Source: Heterodera schachtii
Lineage: Eukaryota; Nematoda; Chromadorea; Rhabditida; Heteroderidae
NCBI GenBank assembly: GCA_023374025.1
Contig: SIJG01000016.1
Span: 887,844-951,843 of the forward strand
DNA: 64,000 nt
Direction of reading: 5' to 3'
Shown piece after piece: positions 1 through 12,719 of the stretch. Both the position numbers and the translations under genes were made by a program. The first letter of the stretch is position 1; each line of letters starts with the position of its first letter. Under the pieces are notes generated by a model. It was not told the origin of the DNA, made no database searches, and saw nothing but the letters and a program-made list of their open reading frames with translations.

Positions 1-170
1 AGGGAGGAAAAGGAAAAATAGAAAAGGGAAAAGAAAAGGAAATGGAAAAAAAAGGAAAAGGGAAAAGAGGAGGAAAATGAAAAATAGAAAAGGGAGGAAA
101 AGGGAGGAAAAGGAATGGAGGAAAGGAAAAGGGAAAAGAGGAGGAAAAGGAGGAGGGACAGAGCAAAGTA
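1..170 (+). repeat. Purine-rich simple sequence (GGAAAA-type)
   Basis: The plus strand is almost wholly A and G, built from degenerate GGAAAAG and GGAGG units. I see no coding frame. The same kind of one-sided purine stretch recurs at about 5300-5400 and 16480-17640. Confidence 0.8.
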
Positions 171-1159
171 TGATAATAGGAAAAATGAGTGATAAGAAGT
201 GCTTGATGAGTACAAGTTGATTAGAAAGAATTCACATCATAAACAATGACTTCCCTAAACATCAATTAAAATGTTTAATTTGTTTTATTTGTGCATTTTT
301 TATATTCGTTAAATGAATTTTATGGATTTTGGCGGTTTCATTTTATGTTATTGCCATTGTATCGCAGTTGTGTCGAGTCGATTATCACTTATTTTCGACA
401 CATTCTCCGCTTGAAAAGCGACGAAATGCGATGCTTTTTCCATTGGGGGGGGGGGGGGACAAAACCGAAAAGACGGAAAAGCCAAAGCCAAAGAACGAAA
501 CGAATTGATCGGAGAATGAGTGGCATAAAAACAAAAGTAGTTTTATTGCATTTGATAACATCAAAAGCAATTCGAAAAGTTGGCACAATTTTATTATTGC
601 AAAAAGAGAGAAGACAATGAAATGACTGACTAATGAATTTTTCATTTGTTCAGTTGTGTGTGTCCACCCGACCGAGAAGAAACGGCACATCCAATGGAAA
701 TGGACTTTTTGGGGAAGAAACAAAAAACAGTGCCGCCCTTTTTGGGGGGGGGGGGGGGCGGCATGCCCCCCGTCCCCCGCCATTCTCCGTCCGAACCGTT
801 ACAAATTGAATTTTCCTATCAATTGTTTGTACATAAACAAAATTTCCCACAGAAAAAAAAAGAGTTAAAGATAGCGTCGTGAAAAACAAATTAAGAGAAA
901 TGGCAAAAATCGCAAAATAATTAATTGGTGAAAAAATTAATTAAACAAAACTTGAACAAATTGAGATATTAATATTCAAATGATATTATGATATGCATAA
1001 ATTAAATATGTTTCGCCTCTACGAATTGAATTTGTTTTTAATCAACAATGCATCACAATTAAATTATATTTTTATTGCGCCGCGCCGTAAAATCACTATT
1101 ACACGAATAAAATAAATAAAATAAAAAGTGAATAAATAAAAAGTGAATAAATAACTCAC
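171..1159. other. Gene-poor stretch with two poly-G runs
   Basis: A+T-rich sequence with a G run near 446-459 and another near 727-738. The open frames here cross the homopolymers and have no domain resemblance. If the minus-strand exon at 1160-1253 is real, this is probably its first intron. Confidence 0.5.
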
Positions 1160-1253
1160 AATTGCCAGCAGATGACTTTTCCTTGCCCCCCGCGCTGCTC
1201 CCCCCGCCACTCGGCTGATCGTCGCTGTTTTTGTTCTTCAAGAATTTGAGCAT
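1160..1253 (-). CDS. Probable first coding exon, gene continues off the left edge
   Basis: On the minus strand an ATG at 1253 opens a frame beginning MLKFLKNKNSDDQPSGGG and rich in Ser, Gly and Lys. After 94 bases it meets a strong donor (GTGAGT) at 1159-1154, leaving codon phase 1. I found no matching downstream exon at 1-1159, so the rest should lie beyond the window. The basic, low-complexity N-terminus resembles the start of several cytoskeletal or trafficking proteins, but I do not recognise it and assign no function. It could also be a chance ATG next to a donor-like site. Confidence 0.4.
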
Positions 1254-2525
1254 TGTGCGCCTGGAGAAGTGTGAGAAGAATTGAATTATTTTATTGAAAA
1301 TTATTTTTGGTTTTTAATTTTGGAATTTGAGAAAGGCGAGGCTTTCCCAGCGGAAAATCAAAGAATGTTTCGGCTGATCTTTTGTTAAATGTCAAAAACA
1401 AGTTGAAGCTTTTTCATTTTCTCATCAGAGGATCGGATGCTTCGTGGGATTTTGTTTAAATAAATAAAAATTTATTTTATTTCGCCATCACTTACTCAAA
1501 TTTGTTGGATGAATTGGTTTAGCAGTGATCAAAATGCCAGCCGATGAAGTCGAAAGTTGCGGCAAAAGTGCACAAATTTGCCTCCCTCTTTCTTTCTTTC
1601 TCTATCGCTTCTCTCTCTCCACCTGTCTCTTTCTCTGATCAGTGAATTTTGTGCTCAATCAGTCCCAAAAGACGTAAAATCTGTCCGCTGATCAATTTTC
1701 AGTGAATGTGAATTCTGCTGCTTCTTCTTCTTCTGCTGATGCTTCTTCCGCTCACTTTTTCGTTGTCAAAATGCCGGGCGAATTCGCTGCTTCTGATCGG
1801 AAAGTTGGCTTAAGCGCAGCCGACGGAAGGGAATTGAATTTCAGCCGACAAATCGGAGGGATTGGCCGCGGGACTCTCTGCCGGGCGGACTTTTCCGTCG
1901 ATCGGTCCGTCCGTTGCCTTTTCTTTTGTCTCGTCGCTTTTGCGGCGCTCAGTGGCCAAAAATCCGACGACAAATAAATAAATAATTAATTAAAGTGATC
2001 GGTGGCGGCGAACCAAGCGGGGCTTTTTCTTCACACCTCAAACACTCTGTGCAGCAGCAGATCACTCACTGCTTACCACAAAATGAATTAATTTGCTCTG
2101 AATCGATTTATTGTAAGAAAGCGAATCAATGGCATGGAAATACACAAAAAATGGGGGGGGGGGGCAAAACAAAAGATTAAAATATGTTGTTTAAATTTCT
2201 TGCAGAAATGTAATGCTAATTTTTGAAAAATAAAACCAATTTAAATGGGAAGTTGACATATTTTTGTTCAAATTCGATTGGAAAATGTACTTTCATTTCT
2301 ACCAACAAGCTTTTCACAGTTTAACTTTAGCAGAAAATTGCTTCTATCCGAATTGCAAATAAACTTTAATCAAAGTCAATTCTTTAAAAATGATTAAAAT
2401 GGCGCAATAAGATTGTTTTCCCATAAAATATTAAATATTTCTCCGAGTTCTCATCAAAATAATAATATTCGCATATTTTTAATGATGAGTTATTTTCCTA
2501 AATGTTAAGCTTTCAAAATCTAAAA
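1254..2525. other. Intergenic, possible upstream region of the 1253 exon
   Basis: It contains a CT-rich patch (about 1575-1640), several TGATCA-like palindromes and a poly-G run near 2152-2164. An open frame at 1702-1977 on the plus strand has a Ser/Ala-rich start and no recognisable domain, so I do not call it a gene. Confidence 0.5.
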
Positions 2526-2533
2526 GTCATAAG

Positions 2534-3522
2534 TAGAGCTGAGCGGGACCGGGACCGGGACCGGGACCGGGGCGGGAAATCCCGGTTTTTTCAGGTCCCG
2601 GTCCCGGTCCCGGTCCCGGTTTTTGAAAAAAAAGAAATCCCGGTCCCGGTTTTGCCAGTCCCGGTCCCGGCGGGACTAAATAAGCACTGGTAAGAATGGG
2701 GTCTGGGTGAGAAAAGAGAAGAAAATTGGTGGAGAAGAAAAAATTTTTGAGAAAAAAAATAAATTATTTATTTTCTTTTAAAGCATATTTTCATATGCAT
2801 AAGTGGATAAGTGGCTAAACCTTTTGACTTTCATTATTTGTCCCTTGGGTTCAATTCCCCGATGGAACAGATAATTTTTTCTTTTTTCTTTACCAATATC
2901 AATTGAAATTTAATTAATAAAAAATATTTCTACATAAAAATTATATTTTTGCCTTTTTTAAACAGCCTAAAACCACAAATTGACCTAATATTTGGTCATT
3001 TTTTGACAAATTCTGTTAACAAATCGCACTCTAAATTTCAAATTTTTTCCGGCGGCGCCTACCGGCACCGACGGACCCCGACCCTCCCAATGTTCCAAAA
3101 GTTTTTCGAAAAAACATTGCCACAAAACAGCGACTTAAAAATTTTAAGAGATTGTTAATTTGTTAGAAAAATCCAGAATTTTGGGACTCAGAAAATTCCA
3201 AAAATTCCCCCCGCCCCCTAAAATGAAAATTTTAAAAATTTTCCAATGAATAATGGAAAAATTCTTCGAAATTAAAAAATTTTATGGGTACCTTTTTGAA
3301 TTTAGGAAATTTTTGTAACAAAATTCACCAAAAATTTTTAAAATTTTTCAAAAAAAATTTTCTCTTGGAAAAAGTCCCGGTTGGTCCCGGTCCCGGGTTT
3401 TTTCGCGGTCCCGGTCCCGGTCCCGGTCGAAAAACTTGGTCCCGGTCCCGGTCCCGACTTTTCTGGTCCCGGCAAATCCCGGTCCCGGTTTTTGTCAAAA
3501 ATCCCGGTCCCGCTCAGCTCTA
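2534..3522. mobile_element. Non-autonomous hAT-type element with GGGACC arrays, 8-bp TSD
   Basis: The element starts TAGAGCTGAGCGGGACCGGG and ends with the inverted complement (CCCGGTCCCGCTCAGCTCTA). It is flanked by perfect 8-bp direct repeats GTCATAAG at 2526-2533 and 3523-3530. Both subterminal regions are tandem arrays of GGGACC/GGTCCC (2543-2670 and 3375-3510). The core includes a GC-rich motif at 3051-3074 shared with other repeats in the window. An 8-bp duplication and a TAG-G start fit the hAT superfamily. No transposase frame is visible, so it would have to be mobilised in trans. Confidence 0.85.
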
Positions 3523-6365
3523 GTCATAAGCTATGACGGGGATTTGGCGGTTGGTCCGACAGCGGGGGAAATTTTGCGAAACGTTTAAAAACAATTAGGA
3601 TGGGTCTTTATACTTTCGGGTCAAATAAGACAAAAAAAAAATAGAAAAGAAGAGAAAAAAGAAAATTATAAAATAAATTGGAGAAACGAAAGAATAGCAA
3701 ATGGCACGTGTAATGCTTTTGCGCTTTTAAGTTGTCTAAAAACATATTTCTTCAATGTGAGTTTTGTGTGGGGTAATGGGGCCAAACAAATTTAATTAGT
3801 TAATTGTGACTAATAATGACTGATTTAAGCAAAAAGTATTAAAATCAAAATAATAATAATAATAATAAATGATCATTCGGACGACAAAAGAAACTTTTTT
3901 CAAGGCCAATCGTCTGTCTGATCACTGATTGGACCACTGCGGGGGATGGGCTTTCTTTACATTCATTCATATTAATCTATCGAATTTATAATTTACCCCT
4001 CCCAATTCACGCGCAAATTTACGATTGATCAATTCGCTGAAAAGTTTCATAGGGAAGAATTTTAAAAAATTAAATTAATTAATTAATGTTTGAAAGTAAT
4101 TAACGGATAAATCACAAAAAGTGTCATTAAAAAATATTAAGCACGCATAAAAAAAGAAAGAATAAAAGAAAAGAATGATTCAAATGAAATGACTCTTAGC
4201 AGCGAATTGATCGATTAATAATAAATTATTATTATTAAATGCGCATTGAATTCATTTTCATGCGAAAGTGAAGGCGGAAAATGGCCGAGAAACCATCAAA
4301 AATATTTATGGGAGAAAAAAGGGGGCAATAAAATTATTCGCTTTTTAGCACAGCTGCGCCACCAAAATTCATTTGGCAATACAAAAATTAATATGATGGG
4401 AAAAAGGGCGAAGTTGGGGAGGGGAGAGAATTCGAAGCGAAATTCAATTGAAAGCCAAAAATTAGAAAATTATTTTGGGTTTCGAAACCAAAGAGAAATT
4501 CAAACGGAATGTCAAAAAGTGAAAATTCAAAATTAACCCAAACAGCCTAAAGGGCGATGCACGGCTAAGCCCAAAACAAAACATTTCGAGGATTGGAAGA
4601 AGGACACAGCGGAGGGAGGGAGGGAGGGATTAGGCTTTCGCTTTCGCTTCGTTTCGTTACGTAACGGCGTGAGGAGAGAAAGCGAAGGCCGGGAAATGAA
4701 ATGGTGGAACAGAATAAATTGCTGCTTAAATATGCAAATCATTGTAGATCGATTCATTGTTGTACGGGAAATTTTAAATTTTATTGGATTTTCTAATATT
4801 TTTTAAGTGACGCGACAGCCAAAAAAGGCAATTTTAATTTGAAATTGAAATGACAATAAAATGAGTGCAATTTTCTGTTGGTTTGTCCTTCGTTTTTGTT
4901 GCCATTCCATGCAAAGGGTTAAAATTGAGAAGCAAATTGCCTTTCCCCACCAATTTTTGTTAGAGCAAACGGATGAATAATCAGCGAAAAAGGGCGGGGG
5001 AAGCAAAAATAGGGGACGGAGCAAAAGCCGGGAAACGGTGTTTGACATACCATATGAAAAGATAATAGAAGTTGCCATATTTAGGATTAGCGAATAAATT
5101 TTTTGCAGTTTTATGGGTTTGCTATATTCCGGAATTTTACCTAAGATTTTTATAATTTTCCTAGCTTCCTCTATCGGCACCGCAGGATTAAACTGAACAA
5201 TCTCAAGTTAACTACCCAAAAAAGCGAAAACAGATACTATTTTTAATTGATTAAGATCAATTATAAACTGTTTTTTAAATTGTTAATGGCCGTGAATCAG
5301 AAAATGGAAGCAAAAACGGAAGGAATGGAGGAAAAGCCAAGGGAGAGGAGAAGCAAAAGGATAAAAATGGGAAAGGGAAGAAAGGCCTAACAAATAGGAG
5401 CAAGTGACCGACGACCCATTCATTAAATGGTTGAGGATTTGAAAAAAGCTCTACAAAATCAATGTAAAATTTTTTTTAAAAATAAACTTAATTTTAATTG
5501 ATATATTTTGATTAAAAATTGATAATAATAAAAAAATATGGAGAAAATATTAATGTTATATGTTATATGTATAAAAACAATGTTTCTAAATTGGGATTTT
5601 AGGGAAACAAAAATGGACAAAAATGGAAAAATAATTTGAATAAGCACTTTAAACTGAATTTGCATATTTTATATATGGAGGAGAGAAAAGGAAAATAAAA
5701 AAAAACAAAGAAAAAGTCTGTTTTTGATGATATTAAATATTATTTACAAATTAAATTAAAAATGAATTAGACCCAATTTTTGGCAGAAATTAATTAACAA
5801 AGACAGTGCCAATGCCAATGATAATGCCATTGATAATGATAATGAATGAAACGAAGTGATTTGAATGGGAATGGAGAAAAAGACAATGAAATGAAAAATA
5901 AAGGAATTAAAAATGTAAGAAGCATATGCATATGCCGTTAATGTTTATACGCGGGTAATGAAGCGAACGGTGGAAAATGGATTTTTGTCCTGTGGCGTAA
6001 CTAAGAAAACGAAGGGACGGAGAAACCGTCCAAAAAGCAGCCGAGAAAAGGAAAGGACGGCGCATGGATATAGGCGAAGGAAGGGGAGAAGCAAAACGGG
6101 GGGGGGCAAGGATGGCATTGGCATTTTGAGGAGAAAAAGCGGAAGGAAAGAGAGAGCGTGGGGAAGAAGCAGAGACAGCCAATTGTTGCTTACCAGACAA
6201 CTCGAAAAAGAGAAAGATAATGGGAAGCAGAGAGGCGTGGATGACGCAGAGATCATACACAAACAATGGTCGGCATAATAGCTGGCACAAATGGGAAAGT
6301 AAGTGACAGCCGGTGGGCAAATGCCATTTTCTGTACGATGGGCGCTTTTTCTCTTCGTCTCTTCT

Positions 6366-6368
6366 CAC

Positions 6369-6399
<31 letters not shown>

Positions 6400-6435
6400 C
6401 CATCTCTCACTCTCTCTCTCTCACTCTCCTTTTTC
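6366..6435. repeat. (TC)n microsatellite
   Basis: Nearly pure TC dinucleotide repeat with short interruptions. It generates the Ser/Leu-rich and Arg/Glu-rich open frames seen on both strands here. Confidence 0.9.
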
Positions 6436-9214
6436 TCTCTTTCAATTTGTCTATGGAAAGGCCAACAGGAAGCAGAGACGGCATGGAAGGAGCCGAGAGC
6501 TGTCAAATTTGTTATTGAAATTTACGAAAGCGGGCCTTAATTGTGAAGTGGTGGGAGGGGCGGGAGACTTTGAAGGCTATCCCTTTGATGGACTAAAGTT
6601 GCCGATGAAAAAAGAATGCTTAATGATTTGAAATTTAAATGAAAAATAAAAATAATGAAATGAAAATTTATAATCGCAAAATTTTTTAATGCTTTATGAA
6701 CTCAACGAATTGTCCGCTGAAAGAGCGAAAAAACCCAAACGACGGGGGAATCTGTGAAGACACTCATTCCTATGCCCAGTGCCAATTCAAATTACTTCCT
6801 TTTTACTTAAAGTCCGTTAAATTTGATTGGGTCGGCGGCACTTTGAGACGAAAGCGAAGAGAAAAGAGAAAGAAAGTGGATTGATGACTTATGGAGAAGG
6901 CAAAATTACTATTGAAATTGCGAATGAAGAAAAGAATCGACTCATATTAAATAAAGAAGAAAAAACAAAAAAACGAATGAATTTGGCAGGGAATTAAATC
7001 TTTTAATTTGTGCAAATTAAGAAATGGCAAAATGCGCTTACTTATGATTATGACCAAATAAAGTGAGAAACCTTTAGAATGAAATGGAAAACCAAATAAA
7101 ATGATCACTTTAATTGATTTTACCTTATCAAATCAGCCAAATTTAATTATCAGTTAATAAATGGAAATTATGGCAAATGAAAATTAAATAATGTCAGTCA
7201 TTCACATTCGATAATGACCCAGGAAATGCAAAAAGCATTTTCGAAAAATAGGATTTATTTAATAAATTGTCAGTCAAACTTTTTAGAAGCCATCTTAATT
7301 ATTAAAAAAGGAAAGAAAGAAAAGGAAAACCTTTAACAAATCTGAAAATGATAAGCTGCGGTTTGGCCAAGTCGGCCTTTTATCGATTTTGTGTCATTTT
7401 GCCAACTGCGGCTGCTGCGATAAGCAGTCGAAAAGGGCAAAATGTGGTGAGAAAAGGCGAGCTAAGTGAAAAGGAAAACGACCATTTTGAATTTTGCGGA
7501 AAAAAAATGCCGGAGGGCACTCAAATGGCAAAAGAAAATGGAAAAAGTGAAAAAACGGAGGGAGGACAGTCGCGCAAATTCAAAACAAAAGAAGCTTTTA
7601 AAATTGTATAATAAATGCGAATAAAAAATGAATTTTATTTGTTTTCCAATTCTTTTGCATTTTATTTATATTAAATAAAACACACTTTTGAAAATTAAAA
7701 AAGGCATTAGTAATTAAGTAATATATTTATTTTAATGATTTATTTTAATATTTTGTCATTTCTGTTCATTCCTTCACTATTTGCCCACCGTTTGTGTGTA
7801 CCACCAAATGATGGGTCGATGGATGGCTCAAATGGTATTGGCCACCGCCCCGTCCCCGGGAGGAGCCGTGCCGACTGTCCCCTCCGCTTGACATTGTCAT
7901 CACCGCGGCATTGGCATGATTGTTGCCCATTTTTCAGTGGATTAATTTGCTTAATTGGACGGCAATTGCACTATTGTCACCTTCCACAAGAAGTACCGTA
8001 CTGTGTTGTCGTTGTTAGCAATGAATTACTGTGTGTCGGTTGTTAAGTGACGCGAAATGCCACGCTTAATTTGATGTTATCCAATGCATCGGACGGAAGT
8101 AAAAGTGCAAAGTGAAAGAAGAAACGACCTCTGCAACAGTTATAATTTATGGAAATTTCTTTAAGCCGCATAATTTTATTATTCAAATTTGAATTTAAAT
8201 TCAATTAATTAAAAAATCAGTCAAATTTAATCACTCACAATCATTTGGTTATAATTTGTGAATTAATTACCTAATTATTCTTCCCGAAAAGCACAACAAA
8301 TATTTCTTGTGGTGAGTGTGTTGACTTTTGTTTGATAAGGAATAATTCGGTCGTCTGATGAGTGGGCAAAGAATAATAACAATTAATATAATAATTACTT
8401 ATAATTGATTATAATTGACTATTGATCGTTTGACTGATTTTGTAAATTTTTACAGGAAAAGCATTTTTTAGGATGGAAGCGAAGCAAAATGCTGAAAAGG
8501 TTTTCCTTCGATTCATCTTAAAATAAAAAAACATTTCAACAATATGTAAAAGGACGTGAAAAGGCAATGTTTTTTCCGCCAAACATTGGGCGGCCAAAGG
8601 GCGGCGGCGGCTGAGGGCAGCCCAATCAAAGCGAAGCGAAGCCGTGAATTGGTTTTATTTATTCCCTCCGATCACTAAGCCAAACATCCGTCCGTCTCCT
8701 TTTTTCATTTTCGCATTATTCTGCCCCCCCCCCCCCCCCCTCAAAAAGAACGTTTTGCTTGCTCTCTCCCCCCCCACCCAATTCATTCACTCCTTCTCCC
8801 ACCCTTTTCCCCGGGGGGTTAAGCCTCGGGGGGGGGGCTTCATAGCGCTGACATTGATTCATCCTTTGCACATTCATTCTCGGGGCAACAGAGGAAAGGT
8901 GAAGGAAGAAGCAAACGTCGCCTTTGCCCGCACAATGAATTCCAAGAGACCGACGGGGCAATTGATTGTTTTGGGCACAACGATTTGAAAAGGCGGCACT
9001 CCAAAAAGGGCATTTAATTTGTTTTCTATTTGAATGTTCGGCTTATGCGTGCCAATGTTTGGGCTAACAATCGCGGATTGGCTCTTCTTTTCTGCAAAAT
9101 GATTGTTTTGTTCTCTTCTGCCAAAGTTACATCCCTTCCAATTTCCGAGCAGCAACAAATGTTCATTTGCCTGATGGGAAGGGATGGCGGCAGATGAAAA
9201 CATTCCGAAGCAAC

Positions 9215-9235
9215 GGGGGGGGGGGGGGGGGGGGG
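9215..9235. repeat. Poly-G run of 21
   Basis: Uninterrupted run of 21 G on the plus strand, among the longest of more than twenty G or C homopolymers in the window. Confidence 0.95.
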
Positions 9236-9678
9236 AGGATCGATCTTCGAATGAATGATTGCTTGAGGCGAAGGACGGATGGGCACGGAGAAAGAACGAA
9301 ACAAAAAACGGATGGACGACGATGTTTGATGCCAACAGGACAATGGCCAAGAAATCACCGTATTTATGGTACAAAAACCGCATTTTAATACTATTCCATT
9401 TATAAACTGTACTCCACAGTACCCCAATAAATAAATTCAATCAAAATACATCAGAAACTCAGATATCATATTTATATGGCAAAGGTTTACTGAACCAAAC
9501 TGCTTGTGATGAATGATGACAGATTTTGATCGTTACGTCATTAGAGTTAATACGAAATACAGTCAAGTAAATAACGAACAAAAGCATACACATGTATACA
9601 AAATACAAACGAACGTCGCCTCATTAGGTCGCATATTAATAATTTATCAATGTCCATTAATAATTGTGACTTTCTGTT

Positions 9679-12040
9679 CTACCGGTTTCCCATAGCTCGC
9701 GAGTGGCTGAATAGTCTGAGTTTTGGTGCGCGTCTTACGCAGACGTTGACGATTATTGTAGAAAGACGGCGCTTTAGCAACAGACTTCGGACCTTTTGGA
9801 AATTTGACGGGTCGAATAAATCAAATTTGGAAAAGCGCAATTGAAAGGGACCTTTGACTCCCATCTGACGCAACTCATCTGGTCCATGTGCGAAATTGCA
9901 CCCGTCGCCGTAAGGGCACGGTTCGTCCGAATTCCAAAACTGGAAAATGGAAAAAATATTTTAGCCGAATGTTTGACCACCGACCTCGCAAAGTTCAGTC
10001 TTAAAGTAGAAGGGGTCCAATTTCTTCAGCTCCTTCTCCCCATGCGCAAAGTTGCAGTTGACGCCGTTACGACATTTAGTCCGACTTTTTCCACTTACAT
10101 ATGCCTTCCAAAAAAGACAAATTTGGGTCTTGTGAAGGTAATTCTTTGCAGTTTTCTCCTCTTCATCTCCACACAATGATGATGTGTTCGTCTCACCATT
10201 TTCCAATTTATCCATTCGTTTCTGCAAGCAAATCAGATTTTGGGTTGCAAAACACACTGCTTAAATGCTAAGTTTTACATCATTCTGTGAAGTCGGTGAA
10301 TTCTTTTTGGACACCACCGAAGGTTGCGGCATTATCATGCGAAGTTCCCTGCAAAAAAAAACAGATTTTGTTTAAACAAAATGCAATAAATTTGATTCTA
10401 GCATGATACATTTTTTGGTGAGTTCATCTCAATAGGAAGGGGGGAGGTATTCCTTTAGCTAGCAAAAGGGGAGAGGGAATGCTTTTTCATCGCATTTTCA
10501 TTGGATACCCCTGTTACAATCAAAGATTAAATGGTTTGCACAGAAGATACACATTTGTGTATAGTATGGACCGGCAAGCCGATTTTAGGAAAAATTCGGT
10601 TTGACCGGTTTTAGAGAGGCCGGACCCGAGAACCGTTGGTTCTGAAAATATGAACCCGGCCGGGCTGGTTTGACAATCCGGTCTATTTGTAAGGAAAAAA
10701 ATTATTTATAAAATTAAAGTTAATTAAAATTAAAATAGTGTAATTATAAACGCACTGGTTGTAATTGTACTGAGTGTTTGCCGCAGTCGGTGGCTTTGCG
10801 GCGATGTTGGCAAATGAATTCGTCGAATTCGTTGGCTTTGATTCGCTTTGACTGCGCGACAGCGACGGCTTGGAGAAAGACGAAAACCCAGCAAAAACAC
10901 CGAAAGGTCCCACTGGAAACTGAGTCCCTTCATCTGTTCCACTGTTCTGACGATGATAATCAATGCCATTGCCAAGTGTTGCCAAAATGCTATTAAATGG
11001 CAAAAATAAGCAAGAGCTATATTTTGAGAATGTTAATCTACTCATTGTGAATAAAACAAAATTATGAACTGTTAAACTCACTTGTTGTAGTTGAACTGAC
11101 AATGGGTGTTTGCCAAAGTCGGAGGTTTAATAGGGAGATTGCCAAATGAATTCGTCGGCTTCGACTCGCTTTGGCTGCGCGACAGTGACGCTTTGATAAA
11201 GGGGGAAAAGCCGCCAAAGATGTCGAAAGAGCCTATCGCCGATCCACTTTCCTCGACAGTGGTGCCGTTGTTTTGATAGCAGTAGTTGACACCGTTGGTA
11301 TCGCAACTGCGCGAAGAAAAGGTGCCCGAGTCCGTCTTGGGGAAATGGTTCATTTAAATTTGCGAAAATAAAGATGCATTTCCAATTGCTACCAAAAGGT
11401 TGTCAATTTCACGTTGAAGCAATTCCATGTGTTCGTCCTCCTGCTCCGTCTTGCCTTTGCCCTGCTCCTCCAACTCTCTCATTTCTTCTTCGTCCTCCGT
11501 CTTGTTCTCTTCGTCATTATCCCACACTTCAAGGCCATCGTCCAATGTCACCGACGACTGCTTCATGTTGCGCCATCTTTCCAATTCGTTGTTAAGCTCA
11601 AAATTATCCTGAAAATCTATCATTACAAAAAGGAAGGGACGGCAATTCGAAATTGCATTTGGACCGCTTCCAATTCCTGAACAGTCCGCTGAGCGTGGCG
11701 AAGTCTAACTTCCGAACGGGCTAATTTCTTCTGGGTGTCTCCATAAGTTTTGGCCAAAATGTTTGCTCGTTTCTCTTCGTCTTCTAATTTTTGTGTCAAC
11801 AAATGGACTTGCTGTTGCAAATGCTGAAAGTGGGTCATTTTCAGTGAGTAGAAAGAGACTTAAGATGAAACTCCTCACTATTATGTTTTGACCCATCATT
11901 TTATTCGTCTCTTTTGATCGATTAAGCTGTGATTTAAGCTGGAAGATTAAAGAAATGTTAAATTGTTGACCAATGTCAAAAAACACCTCTTTGATCTCTC
12001 GATTTTTGCCGTCAAGGAGAGAAGAGTTAGTCTGAAGCAT
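9679..12040 (-). CDS. Coiled-coil protein with two TIS11/TTP-type CCCH zinc fingers
   Basis: A minus-strand gene that I read as nine exons in frame: 12040-11987, 11938-11879, 11823-11665, 11608 to about 11400, then a Ser-rich exon near 11340-11090, a related exon near 11000-10750, a short exon from about 10347, and two C-terminal exons ending at 9679. The first three exons form a Lys/Glu/Gln-rich coiled coil; the fourth is acidic. The C-terminus has two CCCH fingers. The second is canonical, C-x8-C-x5-C-x3-H (spaced as CEFWNSDEPCPYGDGCNFAH), and is followed by GPDELRQMG. The first, introduced by HKTQIC, has C-x14-C-x5-C-x3-H, which is longer than usual. Tandem fingers of this type bind AU-rich elements in mRNA 3' UTRs and control mRNA stability or translation (family knowledge: TTP/TIS11, C. 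elegans OMA and POS proteins). The N-terminal coiled coil is not standard for TTP proteins and could mediate self-association. Two separate genes remain possible, but phases match across all joins. Confidence 0.75.
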
Positions 12041-12719
12041 TAAAGTGGAATTTAGCATGCTTAATGGGAGCGCGCGCAACTCTAAAGTGATCAAAAACAC
12101 GGCTCACAAGTCACAAGTTCATTTTACAATACATAAAAAGAAAGAGATCAATAAACATATAAAACAATGGCTTCCTTTTCAGCGGTATGACAAAGCAATT
12201 AAAATGAAAATTACATTTTGTGAATCATAAATTTTTTTTTGTGTGAGGGGCTTAATGCTTAAGCATAATTGTAAAGGAATATTGATTTATGAACGGATCC
12301 TTTTTTATGTGATTCGCATAAAAAGAGGTAAACAGTGTTTTAGAGTCATTCAAAAGTTAGATAGTGCATAATATTATTCTATGAATGTGAAACAGCGATT
12401 GTCCACGGGGCGATGACACCGGACGGGGAGGGCAAGGGGCGGGCAAAAAAGGGAATCCCCGTAAAATCGGGTTCTCATTTTACGTTACGGGGAAAACGAA
12501 AATGGGGGACAACAAACAAAAGGAGAAAGAGAAAATGATTTAGCAGAAACATAAACATGGGAAACATTCGATAGAGTTATTTATATATATTGTACATTTC
12601 ATCTTAATAAGTTCAATCAATCGGATGGAAAAAGCAAATGAATAATTGCAACGGAATTACTACATATATAACAATTAAAATAATTTTTCACCTCTATAAA
12701 CATAGGTTCATAGATTTTA

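Larger units (their letters stand above)
3531..9678. other. Long gene-free region
   Basis: A+T-rich DNA with no frame showing a domain, splice-linked exons or protein-like composition. It holds a purine-rich stretch (about 5300-5400), a CT microsatellite (6366-6435), AT-rich blocks, poly-C near 8723-8740, poly-G near 8829-8837 and a 21-base G run at 9215-9235. At 5170-5185 a short piece (CTCTATCGGCACCGC) resembles the GC-rich repeat motif found elsewhere in the window. It may be intergenic DNA or very long introns. Confidence 0.5.

Noticed and set aside
1702..1977. 91-codon plus-strand frame with a Ser/Ala-rich start
   Set aside because: No recognisable domain, no neighbouring exon, and a nearly matching frame exists on the other strand.
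5907..6506. 199-codon minus-strand frame
   Set aside because: Its Arg/Glu part is the TC microsatellite read on the other strand and the rest is compositional.
10560..10685. GC-rich intronic patch with GACCGG and CCGGTC at its ends
   Set aside because: Could be a small transposon, but the inverted ends are too short and no target duplication is visible.
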